NCBI RefSeq assembly: GCF_004340985.1
Contig: NZ_SLYB01000007.1
Coordinates: 48,199 to 112,198 of the forward strand
DNA from: Cricetibacter osteomyelitidis
GTDB lineage: Bacteria; Pseudomonadota; Gammaproteobacteria; Enterobacterales; Pasteurellaceae
Direction of reading: 5' to 3'
Length of the DNA stretch: 64,000 bases
The number at the start of each line of letters is the position of its first letter. The first letter of the stretch is position 1. Of the stretch, positions 1-9,852 are shown piece after piece. The notes below the pieces were generated by a model. It was not told the origin of the DNA, did not search any database, and saw nothing but the letters and a program-made list of their open reading frames with translations. The translations under genes and the position numbers were made by a program.

Positions 1-840
1 GTGATCGCTTCAATGACGGATCCTAATCCACAAGTGGCAGGTTGTGGCTTGAAAATGCTGTCCGAGGCGGGCATTGAAAGTGCGGTGGGATTATTGCAAG
101 AAAAAGCGGAAGCCATCAACAAAGGCTTTCTGAAGCGAATGCGAACCGGATTGCCTTTTGTACGGCTGAAATTGGCAATGAGTTTAGATGGCCGCACTGC
201 AATGGCCAGCGGTGAAAGCAAATGGATTACCGGTACGGAAGCCCGAGCCGATGTGCAGGCGGAGCGGGCAAAAGCATCAGCGATTTTATCCACATCGGCT
301 ACTGTGTTGGCAGATGATCCCGGTTTAAATATCCGCTGGCAGCAGTTGCCGGAAAAAGTGCGGTCGGTTTATCCGGAAAATTCAGTGCGGCAGCCCGTGC
401 GGGTAATTTTAGACCGACAGCATAAAGTACCGTTTTCTGCACAAATATTCCAAATTCCATCGCCGGTATGGCTGGTTTCAAACAGTGCAAGAAATGAAAA
501 ATTTACTAAAAATCTACCGCACTTAACGGAAATTCTTTTACCTGAAAACATGCAAAATCCCTTGTTAAGTTTAATGCGGGAATTAGGGCAACGGCAAATC
601 GATACCCTTTGGGTGGAAGCGGGAGCGACTTTTGCAGGTGCGTTAATTGAAGCGGATTTAATCGATGAACTGATTTTATATATTGCGCCGAAATTATTAG
701 GCAGTGATGCCCGCGGATTATGTCACTTGCCTCATTTAACCCGCTTGGTCGATGCCCCACAATGGAAGTTGCATTCAATGACACAAATCGGACAAGATGT
801 AAAATTGGTTTATAGTAGAGAATACAAGGAAACAGAATGA
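1..840 (+). CDS. ribD: RibD riboflavin biosynthesis protein, 3' part (reductase domain)
   Basis: RibD is a two-domain riboflavin enzyme: an N-terminal pyrimidine deaminase and a C-terminal NADPH-dependent reductase acting on 5-amino-6-ribosylamino-uracil phosphate. Only the last 279 residues lie in the window. The zinc-binding deaminase motifs are upstream, so the first codon here (GTG) is internal and not a start. Visible family motifs are DPNPQVAG at the domain junction, LKLAMSLDGRTAMASGESKW, ATVLADDP, WVEAGATFAGAL and APKLLGSDARGL, matching bacterial RibD closely. The stop codon overlaps the degS start in an ATGA, so the two are probably co-transcribed. Identity is firm; completeness cannot be judged. 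Confidence 0.96.
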   Translation: MIASMTDPNPQVAGCGLKMLSEAGIESAVGLLQEKAEAINKGFLKRMRTGLPFVRLKLAMSLDGRTAMASGESKWITGTEARADVQAERAKASAILSTSATVLADDPGLNIRWQQLPEKVRSVYPENSVRQPVRVILDRQHKVPFSAQIFQIPSPVWLVSNSARNEKFTKNLPHLTEILLPENMQNPLLSLMRELGQRQIDTLWVEAGATFAGALIEADLIDELILYIAPKLLGSDARGLCHLPHLTRLVDAPQWKLHSMTQIGQDVKLVYSREYKETE

Positions 841-1898
841 TCAAAAAACTTATTAAATCAGCCGTGATCGGCTTATTGGCGGCCTTGCTGATCTTATTAG
901 TGATTCCGCAATTTCGCTCGATGACATCATTTTATTTGTCTGATGATGTGGTTTCCTTTAAAAGTGCCGTGCGATTGGCATCACCGGCAGTGGTGAACGT
1001 ATATAACCGCTCTTTTTCCGCCACACAAAATAACAGTGATACAGAATTGGAAGTGCGTAATTTGGGGTCCGGCGTGATTATGTCAAAAGACGGTTATATT
1101 TTAACGAATCGTCATGTCATCCAAAATGCCGATCAAATTGTGGTGGCCTTGCAAAGTGGTCAAGTTTCGTCGGCAACCTTGGTGGGTTCGGATAACCTAA
1201 CGGATATTGCGGTGTTGAAAATCAATGCTGAAAATCTACCGACTATCCCGCAAAATCCCGATCGCCAAATCAGTGTGGGCGATGTAGTGCTGGCAATCGG
1301 CAATCCTTATAACTTAGGGCAAAGCGTATCGCAAGGCATTATCAGTGCTACCGGCCGTAATGCAGTGGGCGATGCCTCCGGTCGTCAAAATTTTATTCAA
1401 ACTGATGCATCAATCAACCGTGGAAATTCCGGCGGTGCATTGATTAATTCCCTAGGCGAGTTGATCGGTATCAGCACGCTGAGTATCGGCAAAGACAGCA
1501 ATGAAATCGCCGAAGGGCTGAATTTTGCCATTCCTATTGATATTGCCAATAAAGTAATGCATAAAATTATCCGTGATGGTCGAGTGATCCGCGGTTATTT
1601 AGGGGTGGGATCAAATATTCTGTATAGCAACGGTAAAGGATTTGACGGACAAGGCGTGTTAATTTCCAGTGTTGCTCCAAATGGTCCGGCGGAAAAAGCG
1701 GGTATCCAGGCCGGTGATGTGATCGTGAAAATGGATAACACAGAAATTCATTCTGCTCCGCAAATGATGGAGCTGATTTCTGATACTGCACCTTATACAC
1801 AGATCAATGTAAGCGTATTACGCTTGGGTAAAATTTTAGTTTTACCGGTGACAATCGGAGAATTAATCGTACCGAATACAGTAGTATCGGGAGAATAG
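837..1898 (+). CDS. degS: DegS, inner-membrane serine endoprotease of the envelope stress response
   Basis: DegS is the HtrA-family site-1 protease that senses misfolded outer-membrane proteins in the periplasm and cleaves the anti-sigma factor RseA. The 353-residue protein has one N-terminal membrane anchor (about residues 8-24), a trypsin-like domain with catalytic triad His93 (TNRHV), Asp123 (LTDIAV) and Ser198 (NRGNSGG), then a single PDZ domain from about 255 to 340. One PDZ domain plus an uncleaved anchor separates DegS from DegP/DegQ, which have two PDZ domains and a cleaved signal. It starts in an ATGA overlap with ribD. The ribD-degS order is also found in Haemophilus influenzae. Confidence 0.95.
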   Translation: MIKKLIKSAVIGLLAALLILLVIPQFRSMTSFYLSDDVVSFKSAVRLASPAVVNVYNRSFSATQNNSDTELEVRNLGSGVIMSKDGYILTNRHVIQNADQIVVALQSGQVSSATLVGSDNLTDIAVLKINAENLPTIPQNPDRQISVGDVVLAIGNPYNLGQSVSQGIISATGRNAVGDASGRQNFIQTDASINRGNSGGALINSLGELIGISTLSIGKDSNEIAEGLNFAIPIDIANKVMHKIIRDGRVIRGYLGVGSNILYSNGKGFDGQGVLISSVAPNGPAEKAGIQAGDVIVKMDNTEIHSAPQMMELISDTAPYTQINVSVLRLGKILVLPVTIGELIVPNTVVSGE

Positions 1899-1900
1899 TG

Positions 1901-2500
1901 ATGAATGCAAACATCAAAACCAGCCACTTTTTTGCCTGTTTGGATCGCTTGCGTTTGATCCAACGCTGGTCGCTTATGCGGAATATGGAAAAGGAAAATC
2001 TGGCGGAACACAGCTTGCAAGTGGCTTTTGTAGCTCACGCGTTGGCGGTGATTAAAAATAAATTTTATCAAGGTTCGGTTAATGCGGAGCGTATTGCGGT
2101 AATGGCGATGTATCACGATACTTCGGAAATTTTTACCGGCGATTTGCCCACCCCAATTAAATATTTTAATCCGCAAATTACAGAAGCCTATAAACAAATT
2201 GAAACCGCGGCCGAATTGCATTTGCTGAGTCTGCTGCCCGCCGAACTGCAAGGGGAGTTTGCCGGTTATTTAGACAGCGAGCAAATCGCCCCGCAAGAAA
2301 AATATATTGTGAAACAGGCGGATATTATTTGTGCTTATATTAAAGTGAAAGACGAATTGGAACACGGCAATAATGAATTCAAACCGGCAAAAGTGCGGTT
2401 GGAAAAATTAATGGAACAATGGCACAGTGCTGAAATGGATTATTTTATGCAGGTTTTTGTGCCGAGCTTCGGGCGATCCATTGATGAAATTACCCTGTAA
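1901..2500 (+). CDS. yfbR: 5'-deoxynucleotidase YfbR (HD domain)
   Basis: YfbR dephosphorylates deoxyribonucleoside 5'-monophosphates in the cytoplasm, using a metal held by an HD motif. The protein is about 199 residues, the family's usual size. The HD residues are visible as His37 (AEHSLQ), His72-Asp73 (MYHDTSE) and Asp141 (KQADII). An in-frame GTG at 1898 overlaps the degS stop, but the GGGAG at about 1889-1893 is better placed for the ATG at 1901, which is the start chosen here. It lies immediately after degS and before another HD-domain nucleotide hydrolase, so a small nucleotide-pool operon is possible. Confidence 0.92.
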   Translation: MNANIKTSHFFACLDRLRLIQRWSLMRNMEKENLAEHSLQVAFVAHALAVIKNKFYQGSVNAERIAVMAMYHDTSEIFTGDLPTPIKYFNPQITEAYKQIETAAELHLLSLLPAELQGEFAGYLDSEQIAPQEKYIVKQADIICAYIKVKDELEHGNNEFKPAKVRLEKLMEQWHSAEMDYFMQVFVPSFGRSIDEITL

Positions 2501-2514
2501 TTAAGGTGAACATA

Positions 2515-3858
2515 ATGCAGATTAATCCACAATGGCAAGAACGTTTTATTGCCGATAAAGCCAGAGAAAAAGATCACCGACCTGCCTATCGTCGAGATCG
2601 CGGACGAGTATTGCATTCCGCTGCTTTCCGTTGTTTACAGGCAAAAACGCAAATCCACGCCGTGGGAGAAAATGATTTCTATCGTACCCGCTTAACCCAT
2701 TCTTTGGAAGTGGCACAAATCGGCAGCAGCCTGGTCTCCCAGCTTAAATTTAGCGATGCGTTCACCACAATTGCCGATGTGCTTTCGCAAGATAAAGCAG
2801 AATTGCAAAGACAGCTTAAGCCGATTTTACCCAGCACGGATTTAATCGAAACCCTGTGTTTTGCTCATGATATCGGACATCCTCCTTTTGGACACGGCGG
2901 GGAAGTGGCATTAAATTATATGATGCGTGATGCGGGCGGTTTTGAAGGAAATGCTCATACCTTTCGTATCTTAACCAAACTGGAGCCTTATACGCCCCAT
3001 GCGGGAATGAACTTAACCCGCCGCACATTGTTGGGCGTGGTGAAATATCCGACGATTTTAGATCTGGTGTCGCCGCAATATACCCAACTGCCGGAACTAC
3101 AGCATGATCCTCGTTATGTGAAAATTGCGGATTGGAAACCAGGCAAGGGTATTTTTCGTGATGATTTAGAAACTTTTGCTTGGTTGCTGCAGCCGTTATC
3201 GGAAAGTGACCGCACTTTGTTCGGCAGCTATCAAAAAGAGCGGTCGAATCCGCAAGAGTTTTTGAAAACCCGTTTTAAATCATTAGATTGTAGTATTATG
3301 GAATTGGCGGACGATATTGCCTATGGTGTCCACGATTTAGAAGATGCCATTGTGGTGGGCGTGATTAGTCTGCAAGAATGGCAAGACGCTTTCACCAAGC
3401 TTTCGCAATGTCAATCAAAATGGATGCAAAATAACTTGGAATTAATCACACAAAAGTTGTTTTCCGATTATCACTACGAACGCAAAAACGCCATCGGTGC
3501 CTTGGTTAATTATTTCATCACCAACGTGCGTTGGGTACAAACTGCAGATTTTGACGAGCCGTTATTGCGTTATAACGCACAATTACCGCCGGAAGTAGTA
3601 GAAGTGCTGACGATCTTTAAAAAATTTGTGTGGCAATATGTGATCCGTGATGTGGAAACCCAACGCATCGAATACAAAGGCCAACGGATTTTAACGGAAA
3701 TGTTCCAAATCTTTGAATCCGACCCGGAACGCCTACTGCCTCGCAACACCGCAAACCGCTGGAAAAATGCCGAACCGCAGCACAAAAAGCGTATTATCTG
3801 CGATTATATGGCCGGAATGTCCGATGCTTATGCTTTAAGGGTTTATCAGAATTTGTAA
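2515..3858 (+). CDS. dgt: dGTPase-like deoxynucleoside triphosphate triphosphohydrolase
   Basis: Dgt-family HD enzymes hydrolyse dNTPs to the deoxynucleoside and triphosphate. The 447-residue protein carries the signature H62 (RLTHSLEV), HD at 118-119 ([16 protein letters not shown]) and a later Asp in [15 protein letters not shown]. An in-frame GTG at 2506 exists, but AAGG at 2503-2506 is spaced for the ATG at 2515, which gives the start [11 protein letters not shown]. It follows yfbR by 14 bases. Whether it prefers dGTP like the E. coli enzyme or is a broader dNTPase cannot be told from sequence, so the symbol names the family only. Confidence 0.9.
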   Translation: MQINPQWQERFIADKAREKDHRPAYRRDRGRVLHSAAFRCLQAKTQIHAVGENDFYRTRLTHSLEVAQIGSSLVSQLKFSDAFTTIADVLSQDKAELQRQLKPILPSTDLIETLCFAHDIGHPPFGHGGEVALNYMMRDAGGFEGNAHTFRILTKLEPYTPHAGMNLTRRTLLGVVKYPTILDLVSPQYTQLPELQHDPRYVKIADWKPGKGIFRDDLETFAWLLQPLSESDRTLFGSYQKERSNPQEFLKTRFKSLDCSIMELADDIAYGVHDLEDAIVVGVISLQEWQDAFTKLSQCQSKWMQNNLELITQKLFSDYHYERKNAIGALVNYFITNVRWVQTADFDEPLLRYNAQLPPEVVEVLTIFKKFVWQYVIRDVETQRIEYKGQRILTEMFQIFESDPERLLPRNTANRWKNAEPQHKKRIICDYMAGMSDAYALRVYQNL

Positions 3859-3861
3859 AAA

Positions 3862-3889
3862 GAAAAATGGACGAAACGCCCATTTTTTA
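3862..3889. terminator. Terminator between convergent dgt and der
   Basis: A hairpin with arms AATGG/CCATT extended by CG/CG around an AAA loop is flanked by runs of A and T on both sides. It lies in the 35-base gap between the convergent stops of dgt (+) and der (-), so it could serve both directions. Confidence 0.6.
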
Positions 3890-3893
3890 TCCG

Positions 3894-5408
3894 TTATTTT
3901 TTCCCTTTTTTAATAAACTTCATCAAACGTTTACGTTTGCGTAGTTGGTTCGGAGTGAGTTTGTTTTTTCTACCTGCAAACGGGTTGTTGCCCTCTTGGA
4001 ATTGAATCCGAATCGGCGAACCCACAATTTTCAGGCTGCGGCGGTAGTAGTTGGACAAATACCGTTTATAGGAATCCAGTAATTTATCTATTTGGTTGCC
4101 GTGGATCACGATAATCGGCGGATTATATCCCCCAACATGGGCGTATTTTAATTTAATGCGACGACCTGCCGTCATTGGTGGTTGGTGTTCGTCGGTGGCC
4201 ATTTGCAAAATACGCGTTAACATTGATGTGGACATTTTGCGGGTAGCACATTCATAAGCTTCTTGCACTGATTCAAACAGGTTGCCTACACCGCTGCCGT
4301 GTAGAGCGGAGATAAAATGCACACGGGCAAAGTCGATAAAATCCAAACGGCGATCCAGTTCGGATTTAACGCGATCTTTAATCTCTTGATCCAAACCGTC
4401 CCATTTATTGACCACAATCACCAGTGAACGACCGGCATTTAAAATAAAGCCGAGCAAGGAAAGATCTTGATCGGAAATGCCTTCGCGGGCATCAATAGTG
4501 AGCAATACCACGTTGGCATCTTGAATGGCTTGCAAGGTTTTGATAACCGAGAATTTTTCCACGGTTAAAGTTACTTTGCCGCGTTTACGCACACCGGCAG
4601 TGTCGATAATGGTATATTGCTGGCCGTCGCGTTCCATCGGGATATAAATACTGTCACGGGTTGTACCCGGCATATCATATACCACCACGCGATCTTCGCC
4701 TAAAATGCGGTTGGTGAGCGTGGATTTCCCTACATTAGGACGACCCACAATGGCGATTTTGATATTTTCCCCGTGTTCGGTTTCTGCTTCTTCCAGATCT
4801 TCATTAAGTGCCTCATCTAAAAGTGCGGTATCATTTTCATCAGAAAAATCAAATTCGCGATCCCATTCGTCTTGTTCATTCTGTTCATTTTTTTCGTTAT
4901 CAGCATTAGATTTTTTAGCAATAGGAGCCAGCACAGATTCCATCAACAATGTCACGCCTCGCCCTTGTGAGGCGGCGATAGGGGTCACTTCGCCCAAACC
5001 CAGTTGATAAAACTCTGCAATATGGGAATCTGCATCAATACCGTCGGTTTTGTTCGCTACAAGAATAGTGGTTTTATTTTGGCGTTGACGTAAATATTGG
5101 GCGATGCCGATGTCCGCGGAAGTCAAACCGGCACGGGCATCCACTAAAAATAATACAATATCTGCTTCTTCAATGGCTTGTAGAGACTGTTCCGCCATTT
5201 TCTCTTCCACGCCTTCTTCCGTGCCGTCGATACCGCCGGTATCGATCACAATAAATTCATAACCGGCAACATTTGCCTGACCGTATTTGCGATCACGGGT
5301 AAGACCGGGAAAATCCGCTACCAACGCATCACGAGTGTGAGTCAAGCGGTTAAATAGGGTTGATTTGCCAACATTCGGACGACCGACAAGGGCAACAACT
5401 GGAGTCAT
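3894..5408 (-). CDS. der: Der (EngA) ribosome-assembly GTPase
   Basis: Der is an essential GTPase with two tandem G domains that helps mature the 50S subunit. The 504-residue protein has P-loops at residues 9-16 and 222-229 (both GRPNVGKS), G3 motifs DTGG and DTAG, G4 motifs NKTD and NKWD, and a C-terminal KH-like domain from about 400, ending in a basic tail ([14 protein letters not shown]). A long acidic Asn/Glu/Asp-rich linker (about 168-214) joins the two G domains. It faces dgt at its 3' end and is separated from the upstream tRNA genes by a terminator at 5503-5530. Confidence 0.97.
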   Translation of the reverse strand: MTPVVALVGRPNVGKSTLFNRLTHTRDALVADFPGLTRDRKYGQANVAGYEFIVIDTGGIDGTEEGVEEKMAEQSLQAIEEADIVLFLVDARAGLTSADIGIAQYLRQRQNKTTILVANKTDGIDADSHIAEFYQLGLGEVTPIAASQGRGVTLLMESVLAPIAKKSNADNEKNEQNEQDEWDREFDFSDENDTALLDEALNEDLEEAETEHGENIKIAIVGRPNVGKSTLTNRILGEDRVVVYDMPGTTRDSIYIPMERDGQQYTIIDTAGVRKRGKVTLTVEKFSVIKTLQAIQDANVVLLTIDAREGISDQDLSLLGFILNAGRSLVIVVNKWDGLDQEIKDRVKSELDRRLDFIDFARVHFISALHGSGVGNLFESVQEAYECATRKMSTSMLTRILQMATDEHQPPMTAGRRIKLKYAHVGGYNPPIIVIHGNQIDKLLDSYKRYLSNYYRRSLKIVGSPIRIQFQEGNNPFAGRKNKLTPNQLRKRKRLMKFIKKGKK

Positions 5409-5502
5409 AAAAACCTCGATTTGAGTATATATAAATTTTAAAATCGCCGTATTATAGCTGATTTTATGGGAAAAGTGCGGTTAAATTCCGGTAAATTTTA
5501 GA

Positions 5503-5530
5503 CAAAAAAATAGCACCTGCATGCGGTGCT
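5503..5530 (-). terminator. Terminator of the tRNA-Asp genes
   Basis: Read on the minus strand, the hairpin AGCACC...GGTGCT (5512-5530) is followed by a run of seven T (5504-5510). It lies directly downstream of the two minus-strand tRNA-Asp genes and upstream of der, so it should end tRNA transcription before der. A short T run on the plus side may make it bidirectional. Confidence 0.75.
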
Positions 5531-5539
5531 TTTTAACAT

Positions 5540-5616
5540 TGGCGGAATGGACGGGACTCGAACCCGCGACCCCCTGCGTGACAGGCAGGTATTCTAACCA
5601 GCTGAACTACCACTCC
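5540..5616 (-). tRNA. tRNA-Asp (anticodon GTC)
   Basis: A 77-base tRNA read on the minus strand begins GGAGTGG and ends with an encoded CCA at 5540. The anticodon loop CTGTCAC gives GTC, and the T arm reads GGTTCGAGTCC. It is identical to the second copy 24 bases upstream in transcription and is followed by an intrinsic terminator. Confidence 0.97.
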
Positions 5617-5640
5617 GTGTTAGAAAATATTGACCAAAAT

Positions 5641-5717
5641 TGGCGGAATGGACGGGACTCGAACCCGCGACCCCCTGCGTGACAGGCAGGTATTCTAACC
5701 AGCTGAACTACCACTCC
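5641..5717 (-). tRNA. tRNA-Asp (anticodon GTC), second copy
   Basis: This 77-base minus-strand tRNA is identical in sequence to the copy at 5540-5616, with anticodon GTC and encoded CCA at 5641. The two form a tandem tRNA-Asp unit that is probably transcribed together. Confidence 0.97.
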
Positions 5718-5813
5718 GCATTTGGTGTGCGAATAATAATAGCCTTTTGCCTGACCGTCAACCCTTTTTTTGAATAATTGTATTAGTTGGTTAATCAGTA
5801 AGCGAAAAGAAGA

Positions 5814-6578
5814 TTATTCACTATCTTGGGATAACCGTTTCAGCCAAATACAATTATCGCCGCTTTTCTTATTGATTAATTTGAAATATTCCAAATGGGC
5901 TTCCAGTTCTTGATCCGTAGGCTTGATGATTTTCAAATCTTGGGCAAAACTCACCGCACTTTTATGACTGATTTGCTCTGAATTTGCAGAAACGGATAAG
6001 GTATCTTCATCTTCATCGAATAAGCTGGTTTGTCCGCCGGTCATCGCCAAATAAACATCGGCTAGGATTTCCGCATCCAGTAATGCTCCATGCAACGTTC
6101 GTTTGCTGTTATCGATGCCTAGACGATCACACAAAGCATCTAAGTTATTGCGTTTGCCCGGATACATTTGACGAGCCAGCTGCAGAGAATCGGTCACTAG
6201 GCTGATGTCGGTAGTTTTGAGCGTTTTTCCTATTTTGCCGAATTCATAATCCATAAATCCCACATCGAAGGGCGCGTTATGAATAACCAGCTCGGCACCT
6301 TTGATAAACTCAATAAATTCATCGGCAATTTGATCGAAAGTCGGCTTGTCCGTCAGCATTTCATCCGTGATACCATGCACTTTTATGGCCTCGGGATCCA
6401 CGGAGCGTTTGGGATTGATATAAACATGATAATTACGGCCGGTAAGTCGGCGGTTGATCATTTCTACCGCACCGATTTCAATAATGCCGTGCCCTTCATA
6501 GTGTGCACCGAACTGATTCATACCGGTGGTTTCCGTATCGAGCACTACTTGGCGATTTGTATTAATTTCTATACTCAT
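5814..6578 (-). CDS. dnaQ: DNA polymerase III epsilon subunit (3'-5' proofreading exonuclease)
   Basis: Epsilon removes misincorporated bases during replication as part of the Pol III core. The protein is 254 residues from the ATG at 6578. Exonuclease motifs are Asp14-x-Glu16 (DTETTG), Asp105 (NAPFDVGFMD) and His163/Asp168 (HGALLDAEILADV). The C-terminal part (from about 190) is the variable tail that binds the polymerase subunit. The frame opens 16 codons further upstream, but family alignment favours the start MSIEINTNRQVVLD. It is divergent from rnhA with only 51 bases between start codons, the same arrangement as in E. coli. Confidence 0.95.
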   Translation of the reverse strand: MSIEINTNRQVVLDTETTGMNQFGAHYEGHGIIEIGAVEMINRRLTGRNYHVYINPKRSVDPEAIKVHGITDEMLTDKPTFDQIADEFIEFIKGAELVIHNAPFDVGFMDYEFGKIGKTLKTTDISLVTDSLQLARQMYPGKRNNLDALCDRLGIDNSKRTLHGALLDAEILADVYLAMTGGQTSLFDEDEDTLSVSANSEQISHKSAVSFAQDLKIIKPTDQELEAHLEYFKLINKKSGDNCIWLKRLSQDSE

Positions 6579-6629
6579 ATTTTTTTTTAGGTTATGATCG
6601 GAAAAATTTAAAGTAGATTGTAACAAATT

Positions 6630-7094
6630 ATGCGGAAAAAAATTGAAATTTTTACGGACGGATCTTGCTTAGGTAATCCCGGTCCCGGCGGGTTGGGAAT
6701 TTTATTGCGTTATAAACAGCATGAGAAACAGATTTCCAAAGGCTATAAACTAACCACAAATAATCGAATGGAATTATTGGCGGTGATTGAAGCGTTGAAT
6801 ACATTAAAAGAGCCTTGTGATGTGGAGTTGCACAGTGATAGTCAATATATGCAAAACGGTATCACAAAATGGATTTTTAATTGGAAAAAAAATAATTGGA
6901 AAGCCAGCACCGGCAAGCCGGTAAAAAATCAGGATTTATGGATTGCTTTAGATGGAGCCATACGCCCGCACAGTATTAATTGGCATTGGGTGAAGGGGCA
7001 TTCCGGTCATTATGAAAACGAGTTATGTGATGAATTGGCAAAGCTGGGGGCGGCGAATCCCACGTTGGATGATGTGAATTATCAGGCGGAATAA
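6630..7094 (+). CDS. rnhA: Ribonuclease HI
   Basis: RNase HI degrades the RNA strand of RNA-DNA hybrids. The 154-residue protein keeps all catalytic acids at canonical positions: Asp10 ([14 protein letters not shown]), Glu48 (NNRMELLAV), Asp70 (HSDSQY) and Asp134 (CDELAK), with His124 in KGHSGH. It is divergent from dnaQ, and the shared 51-base gap must hold overlapping promoters and ribosome binding sites. No strong Shine-Dalgarno sequence is visible before the ATG. Confidence 0.96.
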   Translation: MRKKIEIFTDGSCLGNPGPGGLGILLRYKQHEKQISKGYKLTTNNRMELLAVIEALNTLKEPCDVELHSDSQYMQNGITKWIFNWKKNNWKASTGKPVKNQDLWIALDGAIRPHSINWHWVKGHSGHYENELCDELAKLGAANPTLDDVNYQAE

Positions 7095-7102
7095 ATGTAG
7101 GA

Positions 7103-7122
7103 CGGGCATATTATTATGCCCG
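7103..7122. terminator. Hairpin between convergent rnhA and lysC
   Basis: Perfect 8-bp arms CGGGCATA/TATGCCCG close a four-base loop in the gap between the rnhA and lysC stops. There is no clear T run, so it may work as a weak bidirectional terminator or as an mRNA 3'-end stabiliser. Confidence 0.5.
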
Positions 7123-7134
7123 CCGTAAAATTAA

Positions 7135-8490
7135 TTATTGTTCAAATAATTCGGTATGCAATGTGCGTACTATATCATCAGCGTGATGGCTGTGAACCAA
7201 TAAGCATACGTTATTTGTGCTTGCACCGTAACTGATCATGCGAATGTTATAGTTTTCCAAAGTGCCGAATAAACGTTTTGCTACGCCGGCCGCTAAGTGC
7301 AAGTCATTGCCGATTAATGCCACTAAGGCTAAGCCGGTATCCACTTTCACATTGCAGATTTCACTTAATTCCGCTAATAAATCGTTAGATAACATCTCCA
7401 CACTGGATGAAGCGGAGCCGGTTTTATCCAAGGTTAAGGCAACGCTCACTTCTGATGTGGTGATAGTATCCACGGAAATTTTGTATTTCGCTAAAATATT
7501 AAAGATTTTTGCTAAAAAGCCTTGAGCGTGCAGCATATTTAAGCTGGATAAAGTCAATAAAGTTTGTTCGCGGCGTAATGCGATGGCACGGAAAGTCGGG
7601 CGTGGTTGCGGATCACGGGTTACCCAAGTGCCGCCTTGTTCCGGTGTTTTGCTCGAACCTACATACACAGGAATGTTGCTGCGAACTGCCGGTAATAAAG
7701 TTGCCGGGTGGAGTACTTTTGCACCGAAAGTCGCCATTTCAGCGGCTTCCGCGAAACTTATGGTATCGATGCGTTGTGCTGCCGGCGCGACACGCGGGTC
7801 AGTGGTGTAAATACCGGCTACGTCGGTCCAAATTAACACATCTTTTGCGTTTAGCACTTCTGCGACTAATGCCGCAGAGTAGTCACTGCCGCCACGGCCT
7901 AATGTAGTTGTTTTGCCATTCGGATCACGACCGATAAAGCCCTGTGTGATCACTAATTCACCTTGGTCAACTAATGGTTTGAGCACATTATCAGAATTTT
8001 TCTGTGTTTGTTCGTCATCCGGTATCGCTTTACCGAAATTACTATTAGTTGCAATCACTTGACGCACATCCAACCAAGTAGCGTTGCAATTTAATTCACG
8101 TAAAACTTCCACGAAAATTAAAGTTGACATCATTTCACCGTGACTGATTAATTCATCGGCTAAAGCCGTTGATGTGGCAAGGCTGGCTGCTTCCGCTAAA
8201 GAGTCGATATTTTCCAATAAGCGATCGATTTCATCACGTACGATGGAAACATCTTTTAATTCATTTAAAATGTTATATTGAATTTGACGTACGGCTTCGA
8301 CTATTTCCGCACGACGGGCTGCCTCGCAACCGTTTGCGAGTTCAACTAAAAAATTAGTTACACCGGCAGAAGCGGAAAGTACGACGACACGGGTATTGGG
8401 ATCGGCAATAACGATTTTGGCGGAAGCCGTCATTGCACCGAAGTTTGCTACGCTGGTACCACCAAATTTTGCAACAGAAAGATGAGCCAT
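7135..8490 (-). CDS. lysC: Aspartate kinase III (lysine-sensitive type)
   Basis: Aspartokinase phosphorylates aspartate, the first step toward lysine, threonine, methionine and diaminopimelate. The 451-residue monofunctional protein has the kinase signature KFGGTS at about 8-13, the SHGE and GFIGRDPNGKTTTLGRGGSDYSA segments, and C-terminal tandem ACT domains from about 310. Its length and lack of a homoserine dehydrogenase domain fit LysC of E. coli. The ATG at 8490 has AAGGAAT at proper spacing, whereas the open frame upstream of it is not supported. I looked for a lysine riboswitch in the 205-base upstream region and saw none. It supplies the dapE pathway elsewhere in the window. Confidence 0.93.
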   Translation of the reverse strand: MAHLSVAKFGGTSVANFGAMTASAKIVIADPNTRVVVLSASAGVTNFLVELANGCEAARRAEIVEAVRQIQYNILNELKDVSIVRDEIDRLLENIDSLAEAASLATSTALADELISHGEMMSTLIFVEVLRELNCNATWLDVRQVIATNSNFGKAIPDDEQTQKNSDNVLKPLVDQGELVITQGFIGRDPNGKTTTLGRGGSDYSAALVAEVLNAKDVLIWTDVAGIYTTDPRVAPAAQRIDTISFAEAAEMATFGAKVLHPATLLPAVRSNIPVYVGSSKTPEQGGTWVTRDPQPRPTFRAIALRREQTLLTLSSLNMLHAQGFLAKIFNILAKYKISVDTITTSEVSVALTLDKTGSASSSVEMLSNDLLAELSEICNVKVDTGLALVALIGNDLHLAAGVAKRLFGTLENYNIRMISYGASTNNVCLLVHSHHADDIVRTLHTELFEQ

Positions 8491-8695
8491 AATAGATTCC
8501 TTTTTTATAAAGTTAAGATGAGTTGTGTTTGTGTAATAAATAGCTTTAAATGAAGTTATTGTCAAACAAATTATGTTTAATTTATAAACCAGTTTGGAAA
8601 GTGCGGTCTGTTTTTAGAAAATTTATAGATTACTTGAGGCTTTGTGCTTTATATAAGAATAACGTAAAATAATTGCTTATTGTTAAGGAGAGTGT

Positions 8696-9406
8696 ATGAC
8701 ACAAATTCAACAAAATTTAGAACATATTCGTCAGCAAATTCAGGCGGGCTGTGTTCAGGCACAACGTTCTGCGGATTCCGTAAAATTGTTGGCAGTAAGC
8801 AAAACAAAACCTGTTGAAGATATTATTGCAGCTTATGAACATGGTCAGTACGCGTTCGGTGAAAATTACGTGCAGGAAGGTGTGGATAAAATTCACTATT
8901 GCCAAGAACGGGGGATTGCATTGGAATGGCATTTTATCGGGCCGTTACAATCGAACAAAACCAAATTAGTGGCAGAGCATTTTGATTGGATGCAGACCTT
9001 GGAACGGAGTAAAATTGCCGATCGACTAAACGATCAACGTTCAGCACATAAAGCACCGTTAAATGTGTTGATTCAAATTAATATTAGCGGAGAAGCCTCG
9101 AAATCCGGTATCCAACCGTCAGAAATGCTGGTTCTGGCAAAACACATCGAAAACCTACCGCACTTACGTTTACGCGGGTTAATGGCTATTCCGGAACCTA
9201 CTGATGATGAACAGGCTCAGACCGAAGTATTTAATCAAATGCAAAGGTTATTCCTGCAATTACAACAAGCCTTGCCAAATCAGCAAATCGATACTTTATC
9301 AATGGGCATGACAGATGATATGCAGACCGCAATAAAATGCGGTTCAACGATGGTGAGAATCGGTACGGCAATTTTCGGTAAGCGGAATTACGGTAATCAT
9401 CAATAA
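8696..9406 (+). CDS. yggS: YggS/PLPBP family pyridoxal phosphate homeostasis protein
   Basis: This family binds pyridoxal 5'-phosphate without known enzyme activity and keeps the free vitamin B6 pool in balance. The 236-residue protein is a single alanine-racemase-like TIM barrel. The PLP lysine is Lys36 in AVSKTKP, and other hallmarks are FGENYVQE, WHFIGPLQSNK, MGMTDDMQTAIKCGSTMVRIGTAIFG. It has a good ribosome site (TAAGGAGAG) before its ATG. It stands alone between lysC (divergent) and a convergent DUF488 gene. Confidence 0.93.
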   Translation: MTQIQQNLEHIRQQIQAGCVQAQRSADSVKLLAVSKTKPVEDIIAAYEHGQYAFGENYVQEGVDKIHYCQERGIALEWHFIGPLQSNKTKLVAEHFDWMQTLERSKIADRLNDQRSAHKAPLNVLIQINISGEASKSGIQPSEMLVLAKHIENLPHLRLRGLMAIPEPTDDEQAQTEVFNQMQRLFLQLQQALPNQQIDTLSMGMTDDMQTAIKCGSTMVRIGTAIFGKRNYGNHQ

Positions 9407-9413
9407 CACAGTG

Positions 9414-9440
9414 GCAACAAGGCAGTATATGCTTTGTTGC
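9414..9440. terminator. Hairpin downstream of yggS
   Basis: Arms of 11 bases (9414-9424 and 9430-9440, one G-U pair) close a five-base loop just after the yggS stop and reach the stop of the convergent DUF488 gene. No strong T run follows, so efficiency as a terminator is uncertain. Confidence 0.5.
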
Positions 9441-9796
9441 TATACTTGATTTAATATTTCCAATAAAACGGGAATATGACTTTTTTCCGGATTTTTGACC
9501 GCACTTAAGAGTAACACAGAACCTTGTTGTCGTTCTAATTGTTTTAATTCTGCCAATCCTTGTCGCTGTTCATTTCCTTGTAATTCTTGCCGATATTGGA
9601 TTTTAAAAAGCCTGAAATTGCCATCCGGATCTTGATGAAACCATTTGCGTAATTCATTGGAAGGTGTAACGGACTTTAGCCATAAACACTGTTGAAATAA
9701 TTCTTTGTGTATGCCGCGCGGATAGAGACGGTCGACGAACACGGCCGGTTTATTTTTTTGTGGTACAAAATCATAAATACGCTGAAAACTAAACAT
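9440..9796 (-). CDS. DUF488 family protein (YeaO-like)
   Basis: A short cytoplasmic protein of about 118 residues belongs to the DUF488 family; the biochemical function of the family is not established. Visible family features are FVDRLYPRGI near the N-terminus, WLKSVTPSNELRKWFHQDP in the middle and a C-terminal VLLLSAVKNPEKSHIPVLLEIL. In-frame GTG (9802), ATG (9799) and ATG (9796) are all possible; the GAGG at 9802-9805 suits the last best. It is transcribed toward yggS and lies 56 bases downstream of mtnN on the same strand. Confidence 0.75.
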   Translation of the reverse strand: MFSFQRIYDFVPQKNKPAVFVDRLYPRGIHKELFQQCLWLKSVTPSNELRKWFHQDPDGNFRLFKIQYRQELQGNEQRQGLAELKQLERQQGSVLLLSAVKNPEKSHIPVLLEILNQV

Positions 9797-9852
9797 CATC
9801 ACCTCTTATAACGTTGATCTGATAGCAAAAGTGTGAAAAGGCATTTGGGGTG

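Noticed and set aside
4705..5007. Plus-strand reading frame inside der
   Set aside because: It is antisense to the conserved GTPase and its Ser-rich translation mirrors the acidic linker; no family match or ribosome site.
8491..8695. Lysine riboswitch in front of lysC
   Set aside because: The 205-base region has none of the conserved L-box core or multi-helix arrangement; only an uptake signal and AT-rich promoter-like DNA are visible.
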